A stretch of 64,000 nucleotides of DNA from Shewanella decolorationis S12 (GTDB lineage Bacteria > Pseudomonadota > Gammaproteobacteria > Enterobacterales > Shewanellaceae). The stretch lies in assembly GCF_000485795.1 (NCBI RefSeq), contig NZ_AXZL01000061.1, positions 62,001-126,000 of the forward strand, in the 5' to 3' direction. A model generated the notes under the pieces. That model did not search any database. It was not told the origin of the DNA and saw only the letters and a program-made list of their open reading frames with translations. Every line of letters begins with the position of its first letter. Position 1 is the first letter of the stretch. Shown here piece by piece: positions 1-9,602 of the stretch. The position numbers were made by a program, and so were the translations under genes.

Positions 1-570
1 GCGGGCAGGATTCACTGAGGTGTTTGATACGGGAATACTGATCAAGTGAATAAGGGTTAAACATAGACCAATTGCAATCGGCGCAAAGCCTTTAGGTGCG
101 CGCTCATCGGTCGCCCCTAAAATCACCAATAAGAAGAACAAGGTCATCACGATTTCACAGATCAACACCGACATCATGCTGTAACCGCCGGGGGAATGTT
201 CGCCAAAGCCGTTAGAAGCAAAGCCCGCCGCAAGACTAAAACCTTCTTGCCCTGAGGCGATTGCGTACAATACACCCGCGCCGACAATACCACCCGCCAC
301 TTGGGCAATGATATAAGGTAGCAGTTCCGAGGCTGGAAAACGTCCGCCAGCCCAGAGTCCAAAGGATACCGCTGGGTTTAAGTGGCAACCTGAAATATGA
401 CCAATGGCAAACGCCATCGTCAGAACTGTTAAACCAAAGGCTAAGGCCACCCCGAGTAAGCCTATCCCAACTTCCGGAAAGGCTGCCGCCAGCACTGCGC
501 TGCCGCAGCCGCCGAGAACGAGCCACAGAGTGCCCAAAAATTCTGCCGCCATTTTTTGTGACATATTCAT
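1..570 (-). CDS. aqpZ: Aquaporin Z, water channel (3' end cut by window edge)
   Basis: Major intrinsic protein of the inner membrane that passes water down osmotic gradients. The 190 visible codons read from the ATG at 570 and align along their whole length with enterobacterial AqpZ. The first pore motif NPAVSFGLW is near residue 65, preceded by [11 protein letters not shown], and the second motif NPAR forms the last four visible residues. The family is about 230 aa long, so roughly 40 C-terminal residues lie outside the window. All expected hydrophobic segments up to that point are present. It is transcribed away from the TonB receptor and is not obviously in an operon. Identification is firm. 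Confidence 0.95.
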   Translation of the reverse strand, partial: MNMSQKMAAEFLGTLWLVLGGCGSAVLAAAFPEVGIGLLGVALAFGLTVLTMAFAIGHISGCHLNPAVSFGLWAGGRFPASELLPYIIAQVAGGIVGAGVLYAIASGQEGFSLAAGFASNGFGEHSPGGYSMMSVLICEIVMTLFFLLVILGATDERAPKGFAPIAIGLCLTLIHLISIPVSNTSVNPAR

Positions 571-1250
571 TGATTGATTTCCTATTCAGACGATTTATGC
601 GGACAAACGCTTCACGCTTTTTGCATAAACCCTTGTTTATCTTGCTGGTTAAGTTGAGCTAGATAAATAACCACTCCCTTAATTGGTATGTTTGTGCGCC
701 CAGAATGTGCAGGCACGAGTTGGCCTTCACAGTGAGTCAGTTGTGTATTTACTGCTTAGTTAACAATCACTTTAGCGAGTTTAGATGACACAACTGTGAT
801 CAAGCATAGATGGGTTTTTATATTGTGCATTTTTGAGCGAGTGTCATTGGCGCCATTTAAAGCATTTTTAGGCATAGTCTCTGTTGTTTTGTTATGCCTT
901 ATCTTGTCTCTGTTCGGTAAAAGAACAGTGGTTCTCTTACCACCCAACGAAGATTTTTTTGCATATTCAATAGTCGATTTATTCTCTTTGTCCATCTGTA
1001 ATGTATTGAAAATAAATGAATAGATATTTAATAGATATAAAACGGGGAAAGAAACGAGGGACAGATGATTGCCGCTCTTCACTTGGCAAAGTACAAGGTC
1101 TTGGTTGCTGAAATGTTAATTGTGTTTTTGTGGTGTTGCGGCCTCATGTTCAAAGAACTTGATGGATTAGAAAACACTGTTAGCGAGACGAAGTAACAGC
1201 TTTAAATAACAACAAGAATGGCTTGCGCTGTAAAAGTGAAGGTGGGAAGG
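571..1250. other. Intergenic region between divergent aqpZ and TonB receptor
   Basis: About 680 bases with no convincing gene. Overlapping reading frames on both strands between roughly 760 and 1080 have low-complexity content, no homology I recognise and no good ribosome binding site. The region must hold the divergent promoters for aqpZ and the receptor. I could not pick out a clear operator or small RNA. Confidence 0.5.
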
Positions 1251-4200
1251 ATGAAGAAGAAATTATTGACCTTGGCAATCCAAGCTTCGATGTTTGGTAT
1301 TGCTCCTTCGGTAGCTTGGGCTGCCGATCCAATTGAAGTGAATGCGGTGAATGAGAGCGCTAATCGGGTTGAAGTCGAGGTAGCGGATAAGCAAGAAAGC
1401 ATTGAAAAAGTCACTGTCACGGGCTCGCGGATTAAGCGCGACAGCTTTTCCCTTAGTACTCCATTACAGGGGTTAGATGCCAAGGATATCGCCGATAGCG
1501 GTATTGGTTCATTGGCGGATATTTTAGTTGATCAAATTCCTGCCTTGGCCGAAGGGGTTAGCAGCACCAATAGCCAATCGAGTGTGCAAAATACCGGCCT
1601 ATCAACCATTGACCTACGTAACTTAGGCACGGATCGTACCTTAACCCTTATCGATGGTCGTCGTGTTGTTTCTAATAGTTATAGTGGTAACTATGTCAGC
1701 TTAAGCACGATTCCTGCCGCTATGGTCGATAAGGTCGAAATCATTACCGGCGGGGCGTCGGCTGTGTATGGTTCGGATGCTATTGCAGGTGTGGTCAATA
1801 TTATCACTCAGCAGAATAAGACTGGGTTTGAGATTAACGCCCGTGGCGGCGAAACCACCGAAGGTGGTGGCCGAGAAACCACAGTCGATGTAGGTTATGG
1901 CACTGATTTTAATAGCGATAAAGGTTATATCTTTGCCAGTGCGACTTACGATAAGCAGCATGGGTTATTTGCAACCGACAGGGAAAGAGCCCTGTATGAG
2001 TCAAGTTTTGCCTACGACGAAAAGCAAATGTGTAATACCATGAATACCGCCGATGGTTATCAGTGTATGCGGGATATTACTCCAGAAGATTGGCGTGAGC
2101 GCAGCAACGATATTGTCGGTGGCCGTTTTAAATCGAACTCTTGGTGGTACGATGGCTCTGAGCTTAAAACTGACTTTAAAGAAGAGCGCGATGGTTATAA
2201 CGGTTATACCACAGGCTTATTAAAGGTTCCCGAGGATACCTTAGCCGCTGCGGTCAAAATAAATTATGACCTTAGTGAAAGTGTTCGTGCGAATGCACAA
2301 GTTCAATTTAGCCGTAATACTGCGTTTCGTCGTACCGATGCTGAAGGCCAAGACTATAACGACGCTGAGCTGTATATCGATCCCATCACTGGATTACCTG
2401 GGATGATTGATGCGGGCAGTATTTTAGCCAATAACCCTTATATACCCGCTGAAATTGCTGCAACAGCAGGCAAGAGCATTACTTGGGACCGTCGCTTCGA
2501 AGAAGTGGGGCCAGTTGAAAGTGACAACGAGCGTACCACGTTACGTACTTGGGCGGGATTACAGGGGGATTTGTTTGAAACTTGGACTTGGGATGCCTCA
2601 CTGGGTTACGGTAAGTTTGAACAGCGTCAACGTCGCAGCAATGAGATCAGCATTCGTCGTTTAAGAAATGCCTTGAATGCCGTATATGCCGCCGATGGTG
2701 TCACGATTCAATGTGCCAGCGAAGCCGCTAGAGCCGAGGGCTGTGTGCCCGTCAATATCTTTGGTGAAGGCTCCATCAGCAAGGAAGGAGCTGACTATAT
2801 TCGCGCAAATCCCTATATCAACACGGATATCACGCAATTTAATGCCCTAGGATTTATCTCAGGAGAATTATTTGAATTACCTGCGGGTGGTGTGCAATCG
2901 GCATTTGGGATGGAGTATCGCCGAGATACCCAAGCTGTGGATACCGATAAGGCGATGCGTGGTGATGCGATTACTTTTAACGATGTTCCTCCCTTCAAAG
3001 GTGATGTCACTGTCTGGGAAGCCTTTGGTGAGGCGAGTCTTCCGTTATTAAGAGATGTGAGTTTTGCCAATAAACTTGACCTTGATGTGTCATTACGTCT
3101 TGCGGATTACAGCCAGAAAAACATCGACTTAATGTCGAGTTATCGCGCAGGTCTACTTTGGGAGCCTATCGCCAACTATGCACTGCGTGCAAACTACTCT
3201 CGTTCACAACGTGCGCCAAATATCACAGAGCTTATTTCTCCCCCCCGTGGTGATTACGACAGTATTCGCGATATTTGTAATGGTGTAACGGCAACCTCAA
3301 CAGGCGCTGGGCATGATAGTTGCCGTCTCGATCCTGGGATTGCAGCGGCCATTGCTAGCACTGGCATTTTCAAAGCGGTAAGTGGTTCAAAGTATTCTCC
3401 TAACGCGGGTAATGAAAACCTGACCGAAGAAACCGCAGATACCTATACCTTAGGCTTTACCATGGCGCCAGCCTTCCTTGAAGGTTTCAATCTGGCGGTT
3501 GATTACTACGATATCAAAGTTGCCGATGCGATTGGTTCATTAAGTAACGAGGATATTCTGGCCGAATGTTATAACTCGAGTAACCCTTATGGAGCTGATA
3601 ATGAGTACTGTCAGGATATCACTCGTGATACTGAGGGCCAAATCACCCAGGTTATTCAGCAGGAATTGAACTTAAATGACATAGTCACTCGTGGTATCGA
3701 TTTCGCCATGGCCTACGAGTGGCAATTAGACGGATACGGTGAACTCAGCTTAAAAACTAACTGGACCCATGTGTTGGAATACAGCTCAAGTTACTACGGC
3801 GCTGATGGCTTAGTGAAGGAGGATTATGTGGGTGAACTTGCCAGTGGAATTTTTGAAGACCGAGGTGCAATTTCATTAAGCTGGAGTAACGATGATTGGC
3901 GTGTGCGTTGGAGCGCGAAGTATAAGAGCGCCATGGTCGATAGCCACGATAGAGTTGAAGAGTGGAACGTGCTGAAGGCCGAAAACCAAGCCAAACTCGA
4001 TGCGGGTGATGCCAGTGCGGTGGCTAATCCAGAAACGCCCGCATTCCTATTCTATAGTTCGTATATCACCCACGATTTGTCGGTGTCTTACACTATGGAC
4101 GTGAGTCAGGCTGAATTACGTTTATACGGCGGTGTGCGTAATATTTTCGACAATCAGGGCCCTTGGGTAGCCGATACTGGTGATTTAGTCGAAACGGGTA

Positions 4201-4274
4201 ATGGTAACTACAGCAGCGCCTATGGCGGTGGTGTTGGTCGCTATGCCTACCTAGGTGCAGAGCTTAAGTTCTAA
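1251..4274 (+). CDS. TonB-dependent outer-membrane receptor (1007 aa)
   Basis: Outer-membrane beta-barrel receptor driven by TonB/ExbBD for active uptake of a large substrate. The start chosen is the ATG at 1251, which begins with MKKKLLTLAI and gives a clean signal peptide ending in SVAWA before ADPIE. An AAGGTGG sequence lies 5 bases upstream. An earlier in-frame ATG at 1218 would add a charged leader that disrupts the signal peptide. A TonB-box-like IEKVTVTGSRI is followed by the plug domain (about residues 50-180), with GGASAVYGSDAIAGVVNI typical of plugs. The rest is barrel and ends in the expected terminal phenylalanine (YLGAELKF). The substrate is unknown. The adjacent secreted peptidase and membrane regulator make peptides a reasonable guess, which is inference only. 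Confidence 0.9.
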   Translation: MKKKLLTLAIQASMFGIAPSVAWAADPIEVNAVNESANRVEVEVADKQESIEKVTVTGSRIKRDSFSLSTPLQGLDAKDIADSGIGSLADILVDQIPALAEGVSSTNSQSSVQNTGLSTIDLRNLGTDRTLTLIDGRRVVSNSYSGNYVSLSTIPAAMVDKVEIITGGASAVYGSDAIAGVVNIITQQNKTGFEINARGGETTEGGGRETTVDVGYGTDFNSDKGYIFASATYDKQHGLFATDRERALYESSFAYDEKQMCNTMNTADGYQCMRDITPEDWRERSNDIVGGRFKSNSWWYDGSELKTDFKEERDGYNGYTTGLLKVPEDTLAAAVKINYDLSESVRANAQVQFSRNTAFRRTDAEGQDYNDAELYIDPITGLPGMIDAGSILANNPYIPAEIAATAGKSITWDRRFEEVGPVESDNERTTLRTWAGLQGDLFETWTWDASLGYGKFEQRQRRSNEISIRRLRNALNAVYAADGVTIQCASEAARAEGCVPVNIFGEGSISKEGADYIRANPYINTDITQFNALGFISGELFELPAGGVQSAFGMEYRRDTQAVDTDKAMRGDAITFNDVPPFKGDVTVWEAFGEASLPLLRDVSFANKLDLDVSLRLADYSQKNIDLMSSYRAGLLWEPIANYALRANYSRSQRAPNITELISPPRGDYDSIRDICNGVTATSTGAGHDSCRLDPGIAAAIASTGIFKAVSGSKYSPNAGNENLTEETADTYTLGFTMAPAFLEGFNLAVDYYDIKVADAIGSLSNEDILAECYNSSNPYGADNEYCQDITRDTEGQITQVIQQELNLNDIVTRGIDFAMAYEWQLDGYGELSLKTNWTHVLEYSSSYYGADGLVKEDYVGELASGIFEDRGAISLSWSNDDWRVRWSAKYKSAMVDSHDRVEEWNVLKAENQAKLDAGDASAVANPETPAFLFYSSYITHDLSVSYTMDVSQAELRLYGGVRNIFDNQGPWVADTGDLVETGNGNYSSAYGGGVGRYAYLGAELKF

Positions 4275-4310
4275 TATCGTTGAACTGATACTAATCACTT
4301 AAGTTTGCTC

Positions 4311-4343
4311 AACCGCATGTGGCTCCCTGCATGCGGTTTTTTA
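4311..4343 (+). terminator. Rho-independent terminator after the TonB receptor
   Basis: A perfect 9-bp stem, AACCGCATG at 4311-4319 and CATGCGGTT at 4330-4338, has a 10-base loop. The stem runs directly into a T tract. It lies 37 bases after the receptor stop codon. Confidence 0.85.
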
Positions 4344-4728
4344 TTGCCAATAACCGCAAGATATTCACATCAATAGGTTAGTCGCAATAGGTTCGTCGTA
4401 ATAGGTTCGGCACAAGCACCAAAGCCTTCAATGGGATAGGCTGGCACAGACCTTTGATACTTCCTCTGTAGAGAAGCTTAACGTTAACTCTTTCTGCCAG
4501 AGCTTGAATTTCAGCCAGAGCTTGAATAAGTGCTGACTTGAAGTGAGTAGCTAACTGGGAATAGTAAAAAGGCAAAGCTTCGGCGTAATAAGTTAGAGGG
4601 GGATACTTTCTTAAATTGAACAGAGTGTATAGGGCTCAGTGATAGCAGTAACTTGTTAAGCGATTGGCGACTTATTATGCCGCCAATCATCTGATGGTGT
4701 GTTCTTGTGGAATGCTAAGCGCTGATTT
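4344..4728. repeat. Intergenic region with two short tandem repeats
   Basis: No gene is supported here; a 65-codon minus-strand frame looks random. The region has a three-copy tandem repeat with a 14-bp period (AATAGGTT at 4372, 4386 and 4400). It also has a two-copy repeat with an 18-bp period (GCCAGAGCTTGAAT at 4496 and 4514). Both look like replication-slippage products. No function is apparent. Confidence 0.6.
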
Positions 4729-7134
4729 TTACAGGTTCGTGGACGGCAGATTTGCCTTTAAGAACCGGCTTTGTTCCCAGAGCAAGTGTTCTAGGGATTC
4801 CTTAGCCGCATAACCGTGTCCTTCAAAGGGCAGGATAACTAATCTTGCTTTACCGCCAAGGCCTTGAATGGCATCAAATAGTCGCTCAGATTGCAGCGGG
4901 AAAGTGCCTGAGTTTTGATCCATCTCACCATGAACTAATAGCAAGGGCGATTTGATGTTATCAGCATAATTAAATGGTGACATTTGCTGATAAATATCAT
5001 TGGCTTGCCAGTAGTAACGCTCCTCATTTTGAAACCCAAAAGGCGTTAGACTGCGATTATAGGCTCCGCTACGGGCAATACCTGCATAGAACAAATCCGT
5101 ATGGGCAAGCAAGTTTGCCACCATAAAGGCCCCGTAGGAGTGTCCACCCACGGCGATTTGTTTACGATCGGCAATGCCTAAATCGACCAAGGTATCGACA
5201 GCCGCCTGGGCGTTGGCAATGAGTTGTTCACGAAAGCTGTCATTGGGCTCTTTATCCCCTTGAGCGATGATGGGCATAGAGACTTTATCAAACACGGCAA
5301 AGCCTTCGGCGACTAAAGGAATTGGGCCCCTTGGGCTGATGCTGGGATATTGATTAGCGCTAAAGCTGATTTGGCCCGCGACATCGGGATCGTTAAATTC
5401 CCGCGGATAAGCCCACATCAATACGGGTAAGGTACCTTGCTCCTTGGTGTAATTAGCGGGTAAGTAGAGGGTGCCTGAGAGGGGCACGCCATCGGCTCTT
5501 TTGTAGGTGATCAGCTGCTTCTGCATTCCCCGATACGCACTCAATTCATCGGCCTGTTGGTAGAGCACATGTTCTTTGGCGCCATCGATTAAGACAAGAC
5601 TCGGTGCTTCAGTCGGGCTTTCACGGTTGATAATCAGTTGTAAGGGCTCAATATTGAGCACGTAGCGCACCGACTCTAATTGGTTGGCTGCAGATTGCCA
5701 TAACAGTGAGGATTCTCCTGTAGCGAGTGAGGTGTGTTTTAAGAATGGCTTATCGCCTTGAGGCGATGCCCCCTGGCCGTAGTGCATAACCCCTGCGGTT
5801 TGTGCCTGCACGCGGATCACTTGCCCTTTGCCTTGGGTATATTCTCTGGGGAATGTTCCAAGCTCTTGATATTTATCGCGCAGATTACGCTCGTTCAAGG
5901 TATACAACGAAGTTTCCCCAAGGTGGGTGTCTAGGCGACTCAGTCGCAGTAACTGTGCTTTGCTATTGCGCTGGCTCACTAAGGCGATGTTATTTTCCGC
6001 CCAGTCGATATCGATGATCCGCCAAGGGGTTTTGGCGATGAGTTTGGCCTTTTGGGTAAAGGGCGCATCGAGTTGCCATAGGCTATCCCGTAGCGGCGCC
6101 TCTTGCTGGCTATCGCCCTGATCTAAAGCCTCGGTAAAGGCTAAGGTTGCGCCTTGCCCTTGAACCCAATGGAACATGCGAGGGCCGGGTAAAGCAGAGT
6201 CTTTTCCTTGAGGTTTGGATTCACCACTTTGGCTGTGATGTAACTGAGCAATCCTTTGCCCCTTGAGATTATAAACCTCTATTAAAGTTGGAAAATCATA
6301 ATACTTTACTTGGGTTGAGAAGGGCGTGGTGAGCTGATGGGTTAAGATATATTGACCATCAGGCGACAGCGAAAAATCCTCAAAGATGCCCGGCGCGGCG
6401 ATATTTGTCAGCTTGCCATCTAAATCCACAAGAGCCAGTTGACTGGTCGTCAGTTGGCTAAAGCGTTGTTTGTCAGCGCTGGTTTTCAACAAGTCTTGAT
6501 AGGTGCGTTGCGGGCTTTGTTTGCCGGAGGTTTCCTTGGTTTTCGGTGCGTAAACGGTAGGAGCAATGCTTGCGTTGGTATTGGGGGCAATGACAAAGCG
6601 AGCAAGCAGACTACTATTATTAGCCCATTGATAATCAAGGCTAATCGTGCCATTTAATCGGTTGTCTGACAGGCGCTTGTGGCGGTCTTGAGCGATGTTG
6701 TATACATATAAGTAACCGCCCACAGGCGTTAGGCTGACATAGGACAAATAGCGACTGTCGGGGGAAAATTGCACTTCGGTGATATCGTGGCCACTGGGCA
6801 AGCTTATCAGCCGCTGCCGATTGTTCTGAATATTAATCAGCCTGAGTTGTTGGTAGCGTTGGGTGATACGACTCGGTAAATATTGCTCGGCAGCGATACG
6901 TAATCCTGCCAACTTCTGCTCAGGCTGGGCTAGTGTGGTAATACTCGGTGCTGCAATGGGGCTGAGTAACGCCAGCCACTGATGATCATTTGAGAGTCGA
7001 GTCGTGAGATCCGCGTTATGCGCAATGGTTTGTTGCAGTGCGGGGGAAGGTTTCTGGTAGTCCTGCGCGAAGGTGTTGGGGATAAAAATCAGGCATAGCA
7101 TAGTCCAGATGCCAATTAAGGTTAAGCGAAGCAT
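4729..7134 (-). CDS. Secreted S9-family serine peptidase (prolyl oligopeptidase type)
   Basis: Alpha/beta-hydrolase peptidase expected to cleave oligopeptides in the periplasm or outside the cell. The start is taken at the ATG at 7134, giving 801 aa. It has an AAGGA sequence 8 bases upstream and produces the signal peptide MLRLTLIGIW...PNTFA before QDYQ. An upstream in-frame ATG at 7221 would add 29 polar residues before it. The N-terminal two thirds look like a propeller (for example FSPDSRYLSYVSL and LSPDGQYILTH). The catalytic triad is visible: Ser666 in GGHSYGA, Asp739 in HGEMDQNSG and His773 in EGHGY. It is divergent from the CadC-like regulator and convergent with the TonB receptor. These three genes probably form one nutrient-use locus. 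Confidence 0.88.
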   Translation of the reverse strand: MLRLTLIGIWTMLCLIFIPNTFAQDYQKPSPALQQTIAHNADLTTRLSNDHQWLALLSPIAAPSITTLAQPEQKLAGLRIAAEQYLPSRITQRYQQLRLINIQNNRQRLISLPSGHDITEVQFSPDSRYLSYVSLTPVGGYLYVYNIAQDRHKRLSDNRLNGTISLDYQWANNSSLLARFVIAPNTNASIAPTVYAPKTKETSGKQSPQRTYQDLLKTSADKQRFSQLTTSQLALVDLDGKLTNIAAPGIFEDFSLSPDGQYILTHQLTTPFSTQVKYYDFPTLIEVYNLKGQRIAQLHHSQSGESKPQGKDSALPGPRMFHWVQGQGATLAFTEALDQGDSQQEAPLRDSLWQLDAPFTQKAKLIAKTPWRIIDIDWAENNIALVSQRNSKAQLLRLSRLDTHLGETSLYTLNERNLRDKYQELGTFPREYTQGKGQVIRVQAQTAGVMHYGQGASPQGDKPFLKHTSLATGESSLLWQSAANQLESVRYVLNIEPLQLIINRESPTEAPSLVLIDGAKEHVLYQQADELSAYRGMQKQLITYKRADGVPLSGTLYLPANYTKEQGTLPVLMWAYPREFNDPDVAGQISFSANQYPSISPRGPIPLVAEGFAVFDKVSMPIIAQGDKEPNDSFREQLIANAQAAVDTLVDLGIADRKQIAVGGHSYGAFMVANLLAHTDLFYAGIARSGAYNRSLTPFGFQNEERYYWQANDIYQQMSPFNYADNIKSPLLLVHGEMDQNSGTFPLQSERLFDAIQGLGGKARLVILPFEGHGYAAKESLEHLLWEQSRFLKANLPSTNL

Positions 7135-7442
7135 ACTTGGGTTCCTTGCAAAGAAACTACCCCTGCTGAGATGAGTTGACCGCAGGAGTAAGGCTTTGAC
7201 TCTTATGTTGTTATTGGTCAATCAGTTGTAAGTAATCTGTTGCCGTATCGCAATCTATCTTGGCTCGTTTCTATATTGTTTAAATCTCTATTTTAGATTT
7301 GTTACTTACTAATCTTTTGAATTTTAAATAGTTAGTTGAACTCATTCGTTTGCTAACTAGGCTCAGTCTTAGGTAGTATCTAGCCTGATGATGTACTCAT
7401 TCCCGTAACCATAAAAAGACGAATAGCGAAGGTGTGAGAAAA
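7135..7442. promoter_or_regulatory. Divergent promoter region, S9 peptidase / CadC-like regulator
   Basis: This roughly 300-base AT-rich gap separates the two divergent genes. It holds a short inverted repeat, AAATCT at 7282-7287 and AGATTT at 7295-7300. A shared operator for the neighbouring membrane regulator could lie here, but I cannot define one with confidence. No gene is seen. Confidence 0.4.
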
Positions 7443-9593
7443 ATGAAGGATAAGAGTAAGTTGGGTTTCAGCTTGGGGAGTTGCCATATTGACCCTTCCG
7501 ATAACTCAATTTTATTTCAAACGCAGGGGGATGAATCATCCTCAAATGAATCGGCTAAAGTGTCGCTTCAACCTAAGTTTATTGAAGTACTTAGCTATCT
7601 CGCCCTGCGTTATCCTAATGTGGTTACCCGCGATGAGTTGATAACTCAAGTGTGGGAAGGCAATGCCTATGTTGGCACTAAGGCGCTCACCAACGCGATT
7701 TGGCATTTACGGCAGCAATTATCGCCTCTAGATGTTGAGGGAGGTGTGATTGAGACAGTGCGTAAGGCAGGCTATCGTCTGTTGTTACAGCCTATCTACG
7801 ATCAACTCGACGATACCGAAGAAGATTTACTGCAGACCACTGAGACTAAATTGCAACATGCCAATCAGCGTTTGCGCTTAACGGCGATGGTGCTGGGTGC
7901 TGTGGCTGTTGTCGGTTGTTTATTTATAGGTATGCATTTATATCAAGATAAACGGCGGATGACGGATACCCAAATGACGGTGCTGACTCGAGATCCGGGT
8001 TCGGAGCGTTATCCAAGGTTATCCCACGATAGGCGTTGGCTTGTGTATGGGGCGAGTCGTCCTGGGGTGACATCTAGTCTGTATCTTAAAGATTTTAAAC
8101 GTGAAGATGTGCCCGCCCATCAGTTAACCCCTTCCTCCTCATCTGAGTTGCGTGCTGTGTGGAGCTTAGATGATACCAAGTTGTTTTTTGCCTCCCGCAG
8201 CCATGCGACGGGAAAGTGCACCATTACCCAATTGACTTTAGCAACCAATGAGATGCTAGCCCTAGCGCCCTGTAGCACTGATATGGCGGCGATAGATATT
8301 TCCCCCGATGGTCAATATCTTGCTTATATCTCCTCTCATGAGACGGATAAAGTGGGTGGTATTTACCGCTTACCTTTGGCAAAAGCAGACGCTAAGTCTG
8401 AAAGATTATCCTGCGAAAGCCAGTGTAATTATGAAGATAGAGATTTAGCCTTTAGCCCCGATGGTAAATGGCTTGCGATAGCGAGGCGCTTTAGTAATAT
8501 CTCTGAGGATATTTTTATTCGCGACTTAGCCAATGCCAATGAAACACGCTTAACCCAAGGACTAGAAGATATTCGCGGCTTAAGTTGGACGCCCAACAGC
8601 CAGGCGTTAGTGTTTGCTACGGAAGACTCTGGTAGTCGCAATGGTTTTACTATCGATATTGAAACTACTCAGATTCGGCCGCTTGATGTGGAGGGTATGA
8701 GTTATCCCAGTAGCGTATCCGATGAGGGCGAGTTGGTTTATCACCAGTATCGCCGGCAGTTCCAAATGGCGTATTTTTCCCTCGGGGATAAAGTGCCGGG
8801 CAGTTTGTTTCCACTGTTATATTCGGGCGTGAGTCACCGTAATCCCGATTATTCCCCTGAGGCGGGGCGAATCGTGTTCGTCTCTAGCGATACTGGCTAT
8901 AACGAGATTTGGACCTCGGATATCAAGGGGCAAAAACTTGAGCAACACACTCAGCTTAAGTCGCGTGTTGCTTATCCGCGTTGGTCACCCGACGGTTCTA
9001 AAATTGCTTTTATCGCCCCCGATGATCGTAATGAAGGCAATCGCATTTTTATTTTAGATTTAACCAATAAGAACATTACCGCCTTAGCTTCGAGTTACCA
9101 TAGTCATGGTCGACCCAGCTGGAATTGGCAGGGTACAGCCGTATTGGCATCGACCAGCGACGGTATCACCGAGTTTTATTTAGATAACAGTGCGCCCAAG
9201 GTGATAAGCCCTCTGAGTATGGCGGTGGGTTTTGCCAAGTCGGCAACTGAATTGGTGTTTAGTCGCTATGGGGGAAATGGACTATGGCAGCTTGATCTGA
9301 CTCAGCCTGAGCAAGTTGAAGAATTAATCTCCAGCAAAGTATTCCGCGCGGGCAATAACTGGGTGCTTACGGCGGACGGGGTGTATTTCAAATCCAGTAA
9401 TGGTAATGAGCAGCGATTGAATTACTGGGAGGCGAGCAGTCAGCAGGTCACGCCACTCCTTAGGGTGCCCCGCTCGAGCCTAAGCGGGTTTGGCTCCATG
9501 ACCTATATTCCGGAGTCAAACCGCTTAGTGATGACGCTCGATGGTTTTCCGCAGCGGGACATCATCTTACTTAAACACAAACTACTTCAGTAG
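7443..9593 (+). CDS. CadC-like transmembrane regulator with TolB/WD40-type sensor domain
   Basis: One-component membrane regulator. It has a cytoplasmic winged-helix DNA-binding domain of the OmpR/PhoB type (about residues 5-115, with VVTRDELITQVWEG and ALTNAIWHLRQQL), a linker, and one membrane span near residues 145-165 (AMVLGAVAVVGCLFIGMHLY). A large periplasmic region follows, built from repeated TolB-like blades such as ISPDGQYLAYIS, FSPDGKWLAIAR, YSPEAGRIVFVS and WSPDGSKIAFIA. The ATG at 7443 was chosen over the GTG at 7434 because the GAAGG at 7428 is 10 bases from the ATG and only 1 from the GTG. This architecture is common in Shewanella and relatives next to peptidase and receptor genes. 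The ligand and target genes are not known from sequence. Confidence 0.85.
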   Translation: MKDKSKLGFSLGSCHIDPSDNSILFQTQGDESSSNESAKVSLQPKFIEVLSYLALRYPNVVTRDELITQVWEGNAYVGTKALTNAIWHLRQQLSPLDVEGGVIETVRKAGYRLLLQPIYDQLDDTEEDLLQTTETKLQHANQRLRLTAMVLGAVAVVGCLFIGMHLYQDKRRMTDTQMTVLTRDPGSERYPRLSHDRRWLVYGASRPGVTSSLYLKDFKREDVPAHQLTPSSSSELRAVWSLDDTKLFFASRSHATGKCTITQLTLATNEMLALAPCSTDMAAIDISPDGQYLAYISSHETDKVGGIYRLPLAKADAKSERLSCESQCNYEDRDLAFSPDGKWLAIARRFSNISEDIFIRDLANANETRLTQGLEDIRGLSWTPNSQALVFATEDSGSRNGFTIDIETTQIRPLDVEGMSYPSSVSDEGELVYHQYRRQFQMAYFSLGDKVPGSLFPLLYSGVSHRNPDYSPEAGRIVFVSSDTGYNEIWTSDIKGQKLEQHTQLKSRVAYPRWSPDGSKIAFIAPDDRNEGNRIFILDLTNKNITALASSYHSHGRPSWNWQGTAVLASTSDGITEFYLDNSAPKVISPLSMAVGFAKSATELVFSRYGGNGLWQLDLTQPEQVEELISSKVFRAGNNWVLTADGVYFKSSNGNEQRLNYWEASSQQVTPLLRVPRSSLSGFGSMTYIPESNRLVMTLDGFPQRDIILLKHKLLQ

Positions 9594-9602
9594 GTTTGAG
9601 CT

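Noticed and set aside
756..1082. Overlapping frames on both strands upstream of the TonB receptor
   Set aside because: They overlap each other, have no good ribosome site and no recognisable content. The region is better read as promoter DNA.
4378..4575. A 65-codon minus-strand gene
   Set aside because: It is built largely from short tandem repeats and has no homology or ribosome site.
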